Positions 10,252 through 22,200 of a stretch of 25,000 nt of DNA are shown in pieces. The notes below the pieces were generated by a model, which did no database searches, was not told where the DNA came from, and was given only the letters and a program-made list of their open reading frames with translations. The first letter of the stretch is position 1, and every line of letters begins with the position of its first letter. A program made the position numbers and the translations under genes. The DNA is from Priapulus caudatus (Eukaryota; Priapulida; Priapulimorpha; Priapulimorphida; Priapulidae): contig NW_014577227.1 in NCBI RefSeq assembly GCF_000485595.1, forward strand, positions 141,587 through 166,586, written 5' to 3'.

Positions 10252-13200
10252 ATAAATATATATATATGTGTGTGTGTGTATCTATATATATAGGAGAGCA
10301 CACAATCAGATGCACATGAAAGCAGTAATGTTGTGAAACCTGTAGGTCAAAATAGATCGATCGAATCGACGCGACATAACAGGTGAGAATAAAACTACCA
10401 TCTCTCTCTCTCTCTCGCTCTCTCCCCTACCCTTTTTCTCTCTTTCTCTCTCCCTCTATTGCTCTCCCCCATCTCTACCTCGCTGTCTTTTTCTCGCTCT
10501 ATCTCTCTTCCTCTCTCTTTCTCTCTTCATCTCTCTCTAGCTCCACGTAATCTACACACGTGTAAATCTCTCTCTACTCTCACCTGATCTTTCTGATGCT
10601 ACACGCCGACGTCTTGCCGGAGCGCTGGTTCTGGATGACGACAAACTCGACGATGTCACCAGCCTGCAGCTCTGTGCCCCCGCCTACCTCCGACATGTGG
10701 AAGAACAACTTCTTTCCCTCCTCAACCTCGTGGCTTATGAATCCAAACTGGATAAAAGAGAGCAGGAATGTGACTGGATCTGATACATCGTCGCTCAACT
10801 GGTCAATCATGTTGATTAGTCAGGTATTGTTATAACACTGCAGTGTTTCCACTGGCCAAAAAGGTCTGTGATGTGGTAAGCATCTTTTGGTGTGTTTGCG
10901 TGTTTCGAGGTCCAAGCAAAGCGAGCACCGCAGATGCTCACCCAGCTAGAGGTGTCTGGGGGCTTGCCCCCCCCCCCCGGAAAACAATGATGCAATTTGG
11001 TGCATTCTAAGCTATTTTGGTGCATTATAAGCACTGTTCTATAGAAGAACAGTGATTTTCGTCAGCGAGGTGGCCCGCCTTGCTCGTGTCAATGCAGGGG
11101 AAACACTACACTGTATAGCATTACAATGAGGATATCATACCAAAGCATAGTTGAAGAAAATGAAAGCATAGTTTTAGGGTATTAACTTAAACACATACAC
11201 ATCTCCCAGCCGTATATACACAGCTGGGTCTCCAACCCTGTGAACTCCAAATGCGGAATGTTCCCGCGGTGATCAGTAACTAGTGGTGTATTCAGAAATT
11301 GATGGACAGGGGGGGGGGTGCCAAATGTACCTTGCCCCCCCCCCCAGAAAAATTTGAAATATTTAAGCAATTTTCCTGCAATCTGGGGCATACTGTGGGC
11401 CATATTCTCATGTCTGATAATACTATCTCAACCCTACAACCCTTGTCTGATTAGCAGACAAACTACGCGACACCTTGCAGACAGCGCCTGTCTGACTAGG
11501 CTGTTCCATTTACAGTAGACATGCCTGAAAAAAAACAATGTGTCCAAGCGAACAATCAGTGCAAATTTTGTACAGTGCAACTGAAATGAGGAATATAACC
11601 TTGCCGCTGCAGAATTCGGAAATTAAGCCTAGAAATCGTAATGATTCCGCAGAATGAGGAACGGTTGGAGACCCTGACACAGCTGAATAAACTATATGAA
11701 AAAATAGAAACAAACAGAAAACAAGCACGTTCGCATGCACAACACAAGAAACTTTTTTTTAAAGAAAGTCGGACACTCTCAGGTTGACGCACCTGACCCT
11801 TGATTGACTCTACACGTGACTGAACGATCTTGTGCTTTGCCTCTAAGCCGGCGGCATACTGCGGCCCATTGTTCATCGACTTAGTTAACTTGAACGTGAC
11901 CGGGTCACCCTTCTGCAAGAACTCCTGTTTGTTGAGCAAGCTGATAACGGTGAACTGGTACGTCTGTCCGACCTCTTCTCCTGTAATGTCCAGATGTTTA
12001 TTAAACTCACACTATGACTGCAGCCAGGGCCAGCGAGCCCAATAACAACACACTGCACAACTGATCAATATCATCATATGATCACTATCAATCAATCTGC
12101 TATCGGGCATTTATGATATAGACCTTGACCTAACAGTGACTTGTATTACCCTAATGCTAAACCCGACTACATACTATTCTCTGTGATCACTGATGATTCA
12201 CATTACCATACTTGTATGTGGACACAGTAAATAAACCAAAATGGAAAGAATTTGTCATCGACAGACCACACGAGTTATTGAGACAGCCAGACAGGAGCCG
12301 ACAGATGTGCATCACAGGGAGTTGTACGAAAACCATGACGATTCCTTACAACACATTCCCACACCTGGCCAATTACCTTCAGCATTGACTTGAACGACGC
12401 CCGCATATTCGTCCTGTTCCGGGTTGCTGCTACGTAAGGGTCTTATCACCTTTCCTTCATATTCCTTCTCCTCCACTTCAGCTTTCTGGATGGATCCCAA
12501 GGGTAACTTCACCACAGACTCTGCGCTCACCTTCCCGTTTTTGCGCGTTGTGGAGTACTCCAATTCATCGCCAAACTCCAACTCGTTGGGATCACCATCA
12601 AACGAACTACAATGTCGGCAAATACTTTTATCAAACAGCGCGAAATGTGGGAATTCTGAAAACATGATATCCACAGATATCATTTTTTTGTAGAATCGAG
12701 CACTATAGTATTGAGGGAGGATAATAGATACAAGGTATTTAATTAATGAGAACATATAAATTATGGCAAATTAGTGTAACACTGTTTCACCTTAAAGAAA
12801 ATATCAATTACCCAGAAAAATTGCTACCTTAACATTACACTGGTACATAATTGCTAACATGAGATTGAAACACGCATTGAAACATTTAAATACCTCACGC
12901 AAATGCTATACCCTCCTTAAATTCTATGTTCAGAGACTTCGCATAAATCTCATGCTTAAAATAACTCATTTCGTGCAAGACGCCAACCTGTAGTGGAAGA
13001 AGACCTCCTTGTCACGATCCAGAGCTTCAATGAAGCCGAAGTTTTCTTTGAGGGTGGCGATGAAGCCTCGCAGACGTGGCGGCGCAGCTCTCGAGATCAC
13101 ACGGATGTTTTTAGCCGTGTGCACACTGTTGCGCTTTTGCTCACAGATCTGGAACTCCACCTAGTGACGAAAAAAATAAAATAAAAGTTCAATAGATAAT

Positions 13201-16200
13201 AATCATGATAATTAGGATAATAATAAAGTTAATAGTATCAGAAAAAATAAGCACGCCACAAATTGGTCAGTGGAGCAGAACACAAGTTAGTGTTGTTCCT
13301 ATTATTTACTGTAACATTTCACATGGAAAATCTTGTACGCATCTCATCTGTCTTACAGTACTAAACTGACTGCATCTTGACCGCAATTCGCTGACTAGCT
13401 TTCAGTAAGCAATAGTTGACCCGGCAAACGACAGTGCTACAAAGCAGTGCCATCGTAACATGACAACAACAGGCACGATTACCTTGTCCCCTCGTTTTGG
13501 CACATTTCTGATATCAACATCTTTCATGAGGAACTTCACAATGTTGGACTCGCCATCGACGTCATATTTAATTTCTCCAACTTCTCCAACTCCATTCTCC
13601 TGCTAAAAATACAGGTTTGTTAAAGATTAATTGCAATAACAGATGCTGGATTAACATGATGCTATCGTAGCTCCCAATACAACGTATGCTACAATCATGC
13701 TGAACTTATTCAAACACAACCCAACCACTCATACACATCAAATAAATTATCCATCACTATAGTCTTCTTCTATTGGTACAAAGCAAGAAAATTGAATTCA
13801 GAAATATCACGTGAATCTTAATTGCAACGAACGAACAGAATTCTACTATGCATACCTTCGTAATTTTCGTCGGACTTCTGGTACTGTTTCGCTGAGAGAT
13901 GGCCTCTTTCTCGACCAACCCGGTGTACTTGTCAAGCAGAACGGTCTCGAAGCTTATGCTTCCCTTCGACAGAGTCTTAATGCGTGTTGCCACGGGCCGG
14001 CTAGAGCTGTGATCCTGCCGAGTGTAAATTCGTACTAATGATCTTCGCCACCATTTTGGGGTGTTTGTGGATGTGGATGAAGTGTGCATTAGGGTAGTCA
14101 GATTTCGGTTAGACAATTCGAAATTATGAACGTCATTTAAAAGTGGATGTTGATGCTCAGCACATCAGTGATACAGTTATGGAATATTGAAACTGCAACT
14201 CATTTTGCATTAGCGTCCACACTCTAGAATCTAGATCATCCTGACCACAAGAAATTTGTGCTCGTTTTATCCAATTTCATGCATGCACTCACGATACATG
14301 CACACGTGCTCATGCATAGACATGCACACACACGCGCGCATAGACATGTACGCATGCACGCATGCACACAGACACTTGCACACGCACAGACATACCTGCG
14401 ACACAGTGAACTCCACCTCATCCTGCACCTTCGGCATGTAACTATTAATCAGGAATTCGCTGAAGTGGAAAAACATCCTTGCCTCTCGTTCTGCACACTT
14501 GATGAAACCAAAGCCGTCCTTTACCACAGCAACAAGCCCCTGCAACACAAATCATCAGACAGTCAGAAGCTGTGAAATATTACTTCATACTCTTTTATAC
14601 GCCATACTCTCACACTTACTATTATGCTTTGGCACAATTCACAGCAATGCGAGATGCCCTTCATGGAAAAAATTTACAAATTGTTCAAAATCCATAATAC
14701 GAACCACCTGAAACCGCACACTATCTAGGTCTCATACGGCTTAAGCATAATCTAGTATTACAACGCATGTACGATGAATACGATAAGATGTGCAAGTACT
14801 CACAGTCTCTCTGGATTCCTGTGATATTTTGAAAGACTCTGGTAGAAAATCGATGTTGGTTGCATGTTGCATCTGGTCCCTCTTATCCGTAGCGACAGTG
14901 AACTCGACCAGATCGTTTTCGTGGAGAGTGAAGATTCCGAGAAGGTCCTTCTCGCCATACTGGATATCCTTCTCTCTATATCAATGCAGATATGCACGAA
15001 ATTAGGAATCATTTAGAAACGAATGAAAGCAAACAAGTGCACTAGCCTGTTCACGTCTCTCACAGACAGACTCACTAATAACTTTTGATGTTTGTTTTGG
15101 TTGAACTACTAGGCAATATCACAGACCTGGTGGCTTGTATTATGTTACTAGACTTACTTTTATATTCATACTCTTTTATATAACTTGTCAACCACTAAGT
15201 TCAAGCAATCTGTACACCATCAGTTCTACCAATTTGATATACCGTATAGGATATCTTTAAAGCTAAATCTTCGATTAGACAGTGGCCAAGACATACTCGT
15301 TATTTTCCTTGTAGCTGATCCTCCCTGGCAGTGGGTCAGCAGTACTCTGCCTCCTGTTTTTGCCAATCACCTTCTTTATGTGTCCTCTGACGAGCTTTTC
15401 ATCCAGTGTCTCAAACACTACGCTGCCCTCTGGAAGTCTGGTGATGTTTACAGCTACCTCCTTACCCTAGGCCATCATGTGACAGAGAAATAGTTGTGAA
15501 GGTTATAAGATGCACTGCATTTTGTGACAGTTTATTGATTAGTATACTGTTGACAGCACAACAATTCCTTGTTTCAGATCTAAAGACATCAACCAGAAAT
15601 TGATGTCGATCAACAACACCTTCCGGACCATGTGCAAGGCAAGTAGGGTAAAGTATCTAGACAACTGGGCAGACTTCGCGGGCAGGCGGAACCTCTACAT
15701 GGTCTACACCCATGATGGACTACACTTAAACAGGAAGGGAGAAGATCGACTGGCTGGAAACTTCGTTAAAGTTCATCAGGAAAACTAGAAGGTTGGGGCA
15801 GGATACATCAATCGTGCTAGCGTCAAAGGAACCAATCCCTAGGAGCTCCAAGCTGACTACACTTCAAGACCCGGCAGATAAGTTTCAACGAGACACAGAA
15901 TTAATAATAACTGGAGTAGACCCATGCCATCGCGACTCATCAGAAATCAGTTTTTCCCAAAAGAAAGGTATACATTTCATTCATTTAAATGCTCGCAGTA
16001 TCCTTCCTAAAATAGAAGAATTTAGATATATTGCTATGCTAGCTAGGATTGCAGTGATTGCGGTATCTGAGTCCTGGCTAGATGAGTCAGTTAATGACTC
16101 TGAAATTAAAATTGAAAATTATAGTGTAGAAAGGCGGGATAGAGATAGATCAGGTGGTGGGGTGTGTATTTCCATCAGGAATGATTTAGCATATAACATA

Positions 16201-19200
16201 AGAACTGATATGGATAAAGTGGGGCTCGAAGCTATATGGGTTGATATCTTACTACCAATATCAAAACCATTATAGACCGGGGTATGCTATCGACCACCAA
16301 AACAAGGCAACTTCTTTAAACTATTGGAAAATATTAGTATAAATGCTGACAGGTTCAATGAGCAGGAAATTATTATATTAGGGGATTTCAATGTTAACGT
16401 TCTAGAAAAATCAATGGGAAAAGGCGATAGAATGCTTAAGGCTCTTAAAGATTACTGCTACCAATATCATCTCAAACAACTAATCACTACTCCGACTAGA
16501 GTAACTAATATAAGTGAATCCGCCATCGATTTAATAATGGTTTCTGATGCACTCAAAATTAGTCAATTGGGCATCATAGCCAAGGGAGTGAGTGATCATT
16601 TTCTAACTTACTGTACTAGGAAAACTTCAAGACAGGTTATAGGTAAGTATAACACTACTACTACTACTAGGAGAATTGGATCATTAAAAACATATAGTCC
16701 AGAGGTATTTAGAGCCAAGTTAAAAGAGAAGCAATGGTATAAAAAAATTTAACGTGGATTCTATAGAGCATGCATGGGAAATTTTTCAAAAATACCTCCT
16801 AGAGGCCATTGACACTGTCGCCCCTATTAAATAAGTTAGAATAAAACAAAGAACTGAGCCATGGTTTGATAGTGAGATTAGGGAGCTTATTCTGGAAAGA
16901 GAATTATAGAAAATTACTGAGCACTTCACAAGAGGAGTACAGATGAAATTACATACAAGGATTTTAAATTGCTTAGAAACAAAGTTCAAAATAAAATTAA
17001 GAAAGCAAAGGCTAATTACTATACGGAAAGGGTTGAGGACCACAAAAATAACCCTAAAAAATTATGGCAGAATTTAAAGAGTATGGGGATGAAAAATAAG
17101 GGAACCAGTAACTTGGGCGGAGTAGGGCTAAAAATTGGAGAAAATATATGTTTTGACAAAGCAATTGTTGCAAATAATTTTAATAAGTATTTCACAAGTG
17201 TGGCCTCAAACTTGGTGAACGATCTACCACAAAAAGAAGGGACGTATGATGAGATTAGTCTTCAAAATTGGCGTAGTAGAAAATTCATTCATTAATACAG
17301 GTAAGGCTATTGGGTTAGATAATATTCCCGCAAAATTTATAAAAGATGGATCAAACGTTATTTGCTCAGCTCTTACACATGTAATCAACATGTCATTCAT
17401 CCAAGAAAAAATCCCTGATGACATGAAGGCATCAAGGGTCATTCCGATACATAAAAAGAATAGCAAAACAGAACCCGAAAACTATAGGCCTGTGTCAATT
17501 TTAAGTGTCATGTCCAAAGTTTTGGAGCGAATAGCCTATAACCAAATAGAGAAATATTTAATAGAACATTCCTTACTGTACGAGTTCCAATCTGGCTTTA
17601 AATCAAATTTCTCAACTGACACAAGTTTAATCCATCTAACTGATATTATTTGTAATGAGTCGGACAAAGGAAATCTAACTGGAGAGGTTTTATTAGATCT
17701 TCAAAAAGCTTTTGATACCGTTAACCATAAAATTCTACTAGCCAAGCTAAAAACTATCGGAATGGATATTAGGACTGTGAAGTGGTTCGGTGCTCATCTC
17801 TCTGGTAGAAGACAAATAACTGATGTAGGAGGTACCTTCTCTAATAAGGACCCTATTGCATATGGAGTACCACAAGGCTCGATTTTGGGTCCTCTGTTAT
17901 TTCGGATTTATGTTAATGACATGGCAAAGGCAGTTAACGTCAAGCTTTTATTATATGCTGACGATTCGGCCTTAGTAGTTTCGGGGACAGAGGTACAGGC
18001 TATACAGGAAGAATTAAGTAGAGAATTGCATTCCATGAATAAATGGCTCAATGATAATAATTTATCCTTGCATCTTGGAAAAACAGAAAGTATTATTTTT
18101 GGAACTAAACAAACTCGGGGATAATCCAAAACTAGACATCAGATGTAATGGGGTGGCAATTGCACATAAAAATACAGTTAAGTATCTAGGAATAAACTTG
18201 GAAGACTCCATGAGTGGTGAGGTAATGGGAATTAAGGTTGCAAAAAAATTTAACAATAGATTGAAATTTCTTTCCAGAAAAGCTAAGTATTTAAACACGG
18301 CATGTAAAAGATTACTAGTTTCTGCCCTAATTCAATGTCATTTTGACTATGCAAGCAGTATATGGTACAGCAGTCTCACAAAGCGCACAAGGGCTAAGCT
18401 GCAAGTGTGTCAAAATAACGCCATTAGATGTGTTCTCAACCTAGGTACTAGAGCACACATAAGTGCTAGAGAGTTCAAGGCTGTAAATTGGGTACCTGTA
18501 GAGTTCAGGGGGCCGTTGTCAGAAACAAAATTAGTCGCAACATTAGTCTTACCATTAACTTCCACTCGTAAACCGTTGACAGAAACATCGTAAGGTTACT
18601 AGAACGAAAAATCCTCGGAAATTTCCTCATAACATTACGACAGCCCAGACCCTCACGTAACTTTAATATCTAAGTTGAATTAACGACTTCCATTAGAATT
18701 CAATGTATGTGATGATTATATTATTTTAATAATGATATATGTGTGTTTCTTCTTGAAAAAAGTCAAAATATAATTATCTTCACGTATATAAAACAAGTGC
18801 GCAGAGCGACAGCGCTCATCTAAGTCTTACTGCTGGTGACTCTGTATGTGGAAACAAGGCAAAATTTAAAAAATGGTGGGATTCTGGTACGCCTGTTAGT
18901 CCAATGTGTTCACTTACATTTCGCCGAACAGATGGGAATGCACAGGGATGGTTCAGGAACCTTTTGAAGGAATGGTTCGTTTGGGATCGTTTATGAAGTT
19001 GCACAAGATGGCGCGTTTTAGTTTAAGTTGTCTTCAGATTAAATGATGGAGTCATCGTTTAGTGTAGCAACAAACGATTTGCAAGATCAGATAGGTAGCA
19101 CTCTCTATTTTACCTACGGCATGTGCTACAGCGCAATTAGAGAGCTGCCACTGTAACCATATTTACGCAGGCAAAACTGCGTGGCCACTGCAGTTTGGAC

Positions 19201-22200
19201 TAATTACATGTAACATTACTGAGCGTATTAGATGCCATAGAAATTATTACGTTTATGGCGCATAACATTCTTACAATTTAGCTTTTTGAAATTTCACTGT
19301 GACATTTGTAGATATTACTCAGGCATTGTATAGATTTGAATAGCAATCCGGCAGTCGAATTCTTCTACAGACGTAAAATTCCATGTTTATAACCTCTTTG
19401 AGGGTCAATAAGGTTATAGACACTTACTTATTCGGATGTCAGTCAGAAGGACTTCATGGTCTTTCCAATAAGCCATATAGAATGTCTAGGTTCACCGCTG
19501 AACAAAGTTTTTTTTCAGATCGCTCGTCAGACGCATGTCCTAGAAATTGTCTAAATTCTGTCCTTGTGTCGCTATTTGACCTTTAGATCTTGTGACGTTC
19601 CATTTCGGCACACAGTGATGGCTTTCCGCCATGATGCTATTACACCGACTAATCACGAGCTAGGATGTCGAGCCGTTTTAGATTTGATGCCGCAGTTCTG
19701 CATTTGCTTCCCTAGTACGTTAAGTTAAGGAAGATGAATTGTTCCCCTTTCTTTCACCTGCCTTCCACCTTTCATTGACCTCTGAACCAGCTCGATATCC
19801 CAAACTACGTTTTTGCGATCACCCCACGACCGCATTATCGTGACCGTACGCTTCGCCGGTTTAGATTGTGACCCAAACTGTTGCCGGCTGCCCGGGGCGC
19901 CGCCCCCCCCCCCCCCCCGCCCACACGGAACTCTTATCAATCGGCCCGAACGGCCTAACAATAAATCCTACGAAACCGGCGGCGGCGCATCTATGCGATT
20001 CTTTTACAAGCTGATCTGACATACGTTCAGATGAGCTAACAAAACACACAGTTTTACAAATGGTTAGGCATTTGTTCTCTTGTTCTAAAGGTTTTCACGC
20101 TAGGCGACACATTCTCGCCGTCTCGCGTAGTTACGTGTGAATAATTTGTGTCTTGTGTGCCAGAATAATCATTGCACGTGTTCAATTAAATTAATTTATT
20201 GTGGTTATTGCATTATTAATATTGCATTAAATTACTGTGATGTCAATAATAGTGTATGAATTTGAATTTTGTGATTGATTCTCATCCAATCAGCAGCCTT
20301 GTGATGAAGTTCCTGTTATCGTAAGTTTTCTAATAGCTGCGATGTGTTTCTGTCAACGCTAGTCTCGCAACATTAGCATTAGTCGTAAGTGTTATCGTAG
20401 CATTAACTTTAGCATTAACTTTACGATGTTTCTGACAACGGGCCCCAGGGTAACGCAACTGAAGGTCAATAGAGTTTTTAAAATATTGCATAATCTCGTC
20501 CCACAGTATATGACAAAAGGTTTCATGTTAACGTCAGAAGTCCATAGTTTCAATACAAGGGAAGGTGAGATGTCTATTTTTAAACCGAGGGTGGGAAGCA
20601 GTGGGAAAAACTCTTTTACTTATACTGCAATTGAAGCTTGGAACTTTCTACCAAAGCAAGTTAGGACAAGGAGTATGATTTTCGATAAAAGAATTCGGTT
20701 GAAATTAGGCATAAGAAAAGTTTGTATCGTCTTATGAGAATGTACGATTGTATGACCGGTTGGTCTTTTGGTCATTGGTAGTTACAAATTTGTATATTTC
20801 AATAGTTAGTGCTGATAGTAGTGTAATTGTTAGATTCAAAGCATAGCAAAACAAGGACCACAATGTAAATAAGTGTGCTAGTGATGCTTTTTGTGTATAT
20901 ATCCTTGGTAGTTATCCAATTTTATGAATTCAGAATTTTATTGTAAAAGTATGCTATGTATTGTATATGATGGATAATTGCCTAAATAAATAAATATAAA
21001 TAAAATAAAAAAAACATGTAGGTGGCATAAACAATGACTTTAACTTGCTATTTTCTACATTAATATAGTAAATGTGAACTAGTTTCTCTTCTGTGATGAA
21101 TGGAGAATGTTATGCCAAGTTATGAATTTACCCACTACGCTATTTTTGTTAATGTTGGACCAATTTATCTGGAACAGTATATAACCGCATAGGCTTGATG
21201 CACCTCACGCATCACTGTACGAAACTAACGGTGGACTTACGTTGCGGTCTTGTACGGAGAACTCCACATCCTCTCCTAGCTTAAGCTCGTTTATGTCACC
21301 TTTATACTCACTGTAGTGGAAGAATATCTGTACAACAACAAAAAACAAAAAATGACAATTTAAAAACTGAACACCAAAAACGCACTAAATGGTTCGCACT
21401 ACACAATACAACACAAATAATAGACGGCAGTCGACTCACTTGGATGCATGCACGCGTGAGGACACATACACACACACACACACACGCGCGCGCACACGCA
21501 CACGCACACGCACACGCACACACACACCCATATACACACACACACACCCATACACACACATACACACATGCACACACACACACGGCATCGCAAAAATTAC
21601 ATTAGACGACTAAAGTCCAGGTAGCATCGGCTAGGACAATGAGGAATACCTCGCTGACAATGTCCGCACGCTCGATGAAGCCAAAGCTATCTTTACAGGA
21701 GCAGACGACACCATGGAACCGCTGAAGCTCTTGGTCAAACTTCTGCACATCCTGCGCCTGCAGCGCTCCCGTTCGGCTGTCGGATATTGTGGCACTGCAG
21801 GCAGAACATTGCAGCACATCATACCATGGGACTTTCTAGCCGGGGGTTCCTAGACACTTTAATGTCACGGGGGGAAAAACATCCGACCGGGTTCACATTT
21901 AAATGCAACTAGTACCTAGGGACGTAGCCTGCGCGGGGCGTTTGGAGGAGGAGGGAGGGGGGGAGGTGCTGCACTGTATTCGTGCATTTTCACGGTCAAA
22001 GTAAAATACTTGCATTTCTGGCATTTTTCCAATTCTTACATTTAATACTTGAAATTCTTAGGATTTACAAATTAAAACAAAATCCAAATGAACATACCTC
22101 TTGTCAGTTACCATAATCAGTGAAACTTTATCGCCTGCTTGGAGTCTAGTCAATGGGCCCACAAGATCTTTATGTGTGTAAGGCAGGAAAAAACTCTCAC

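Larger units (their letters stand above)
15577..21014 (+). mobile_element. CR1-like non-LTR retrotransposon, 5'-truncated, decayed, split by a DNA transposon
   Basis: Lies in CSDE1 intron 7, antisense to the gene. In order: the end of an SGNH/GDSL-type esterase (DGLHLNRKG at about 15716-15742), an APE-type endonuclease (about 15970-16620), a reverse transcriptase (about 16970-18120), a C-terminal region (18130-18508 continued at 20449-20737) and an A-rich tail of TAAA units (20982-21014). An esterase domain is known from the first ORF of CR1-like elements. The left boundary is where homology fades, so it is approximate. The copy is dead: stops at 16273, 16832 and 16907, and frame changes near 16745, 16910-16968, 17230-17290 and 18105. 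Without the insertion the fragment is about 3.5 kb. CR1 or a close relative (L2, Rex1) cannot be told apart by eye. Confidence 0.88.

Noticed and set aside
10011-10319. Open frame on the plus strand over CSDE1 exon 17 and the AT repeat
   Set aside because: Shadow of the GC-rich exon on the opposite strand plus microsatellite.
10833-11116. 8-bp target duplication for the hAT-like element in intron 15
   Set aside because: Only ACACTG matches on both sides; the full 8 bp do not.
18816-19004. Minus-strand frame inside the Harbinger-like element, considered as a transposase fragment
   Set aside because: 62 codons with no visible catalytic or DNA-binding motif.
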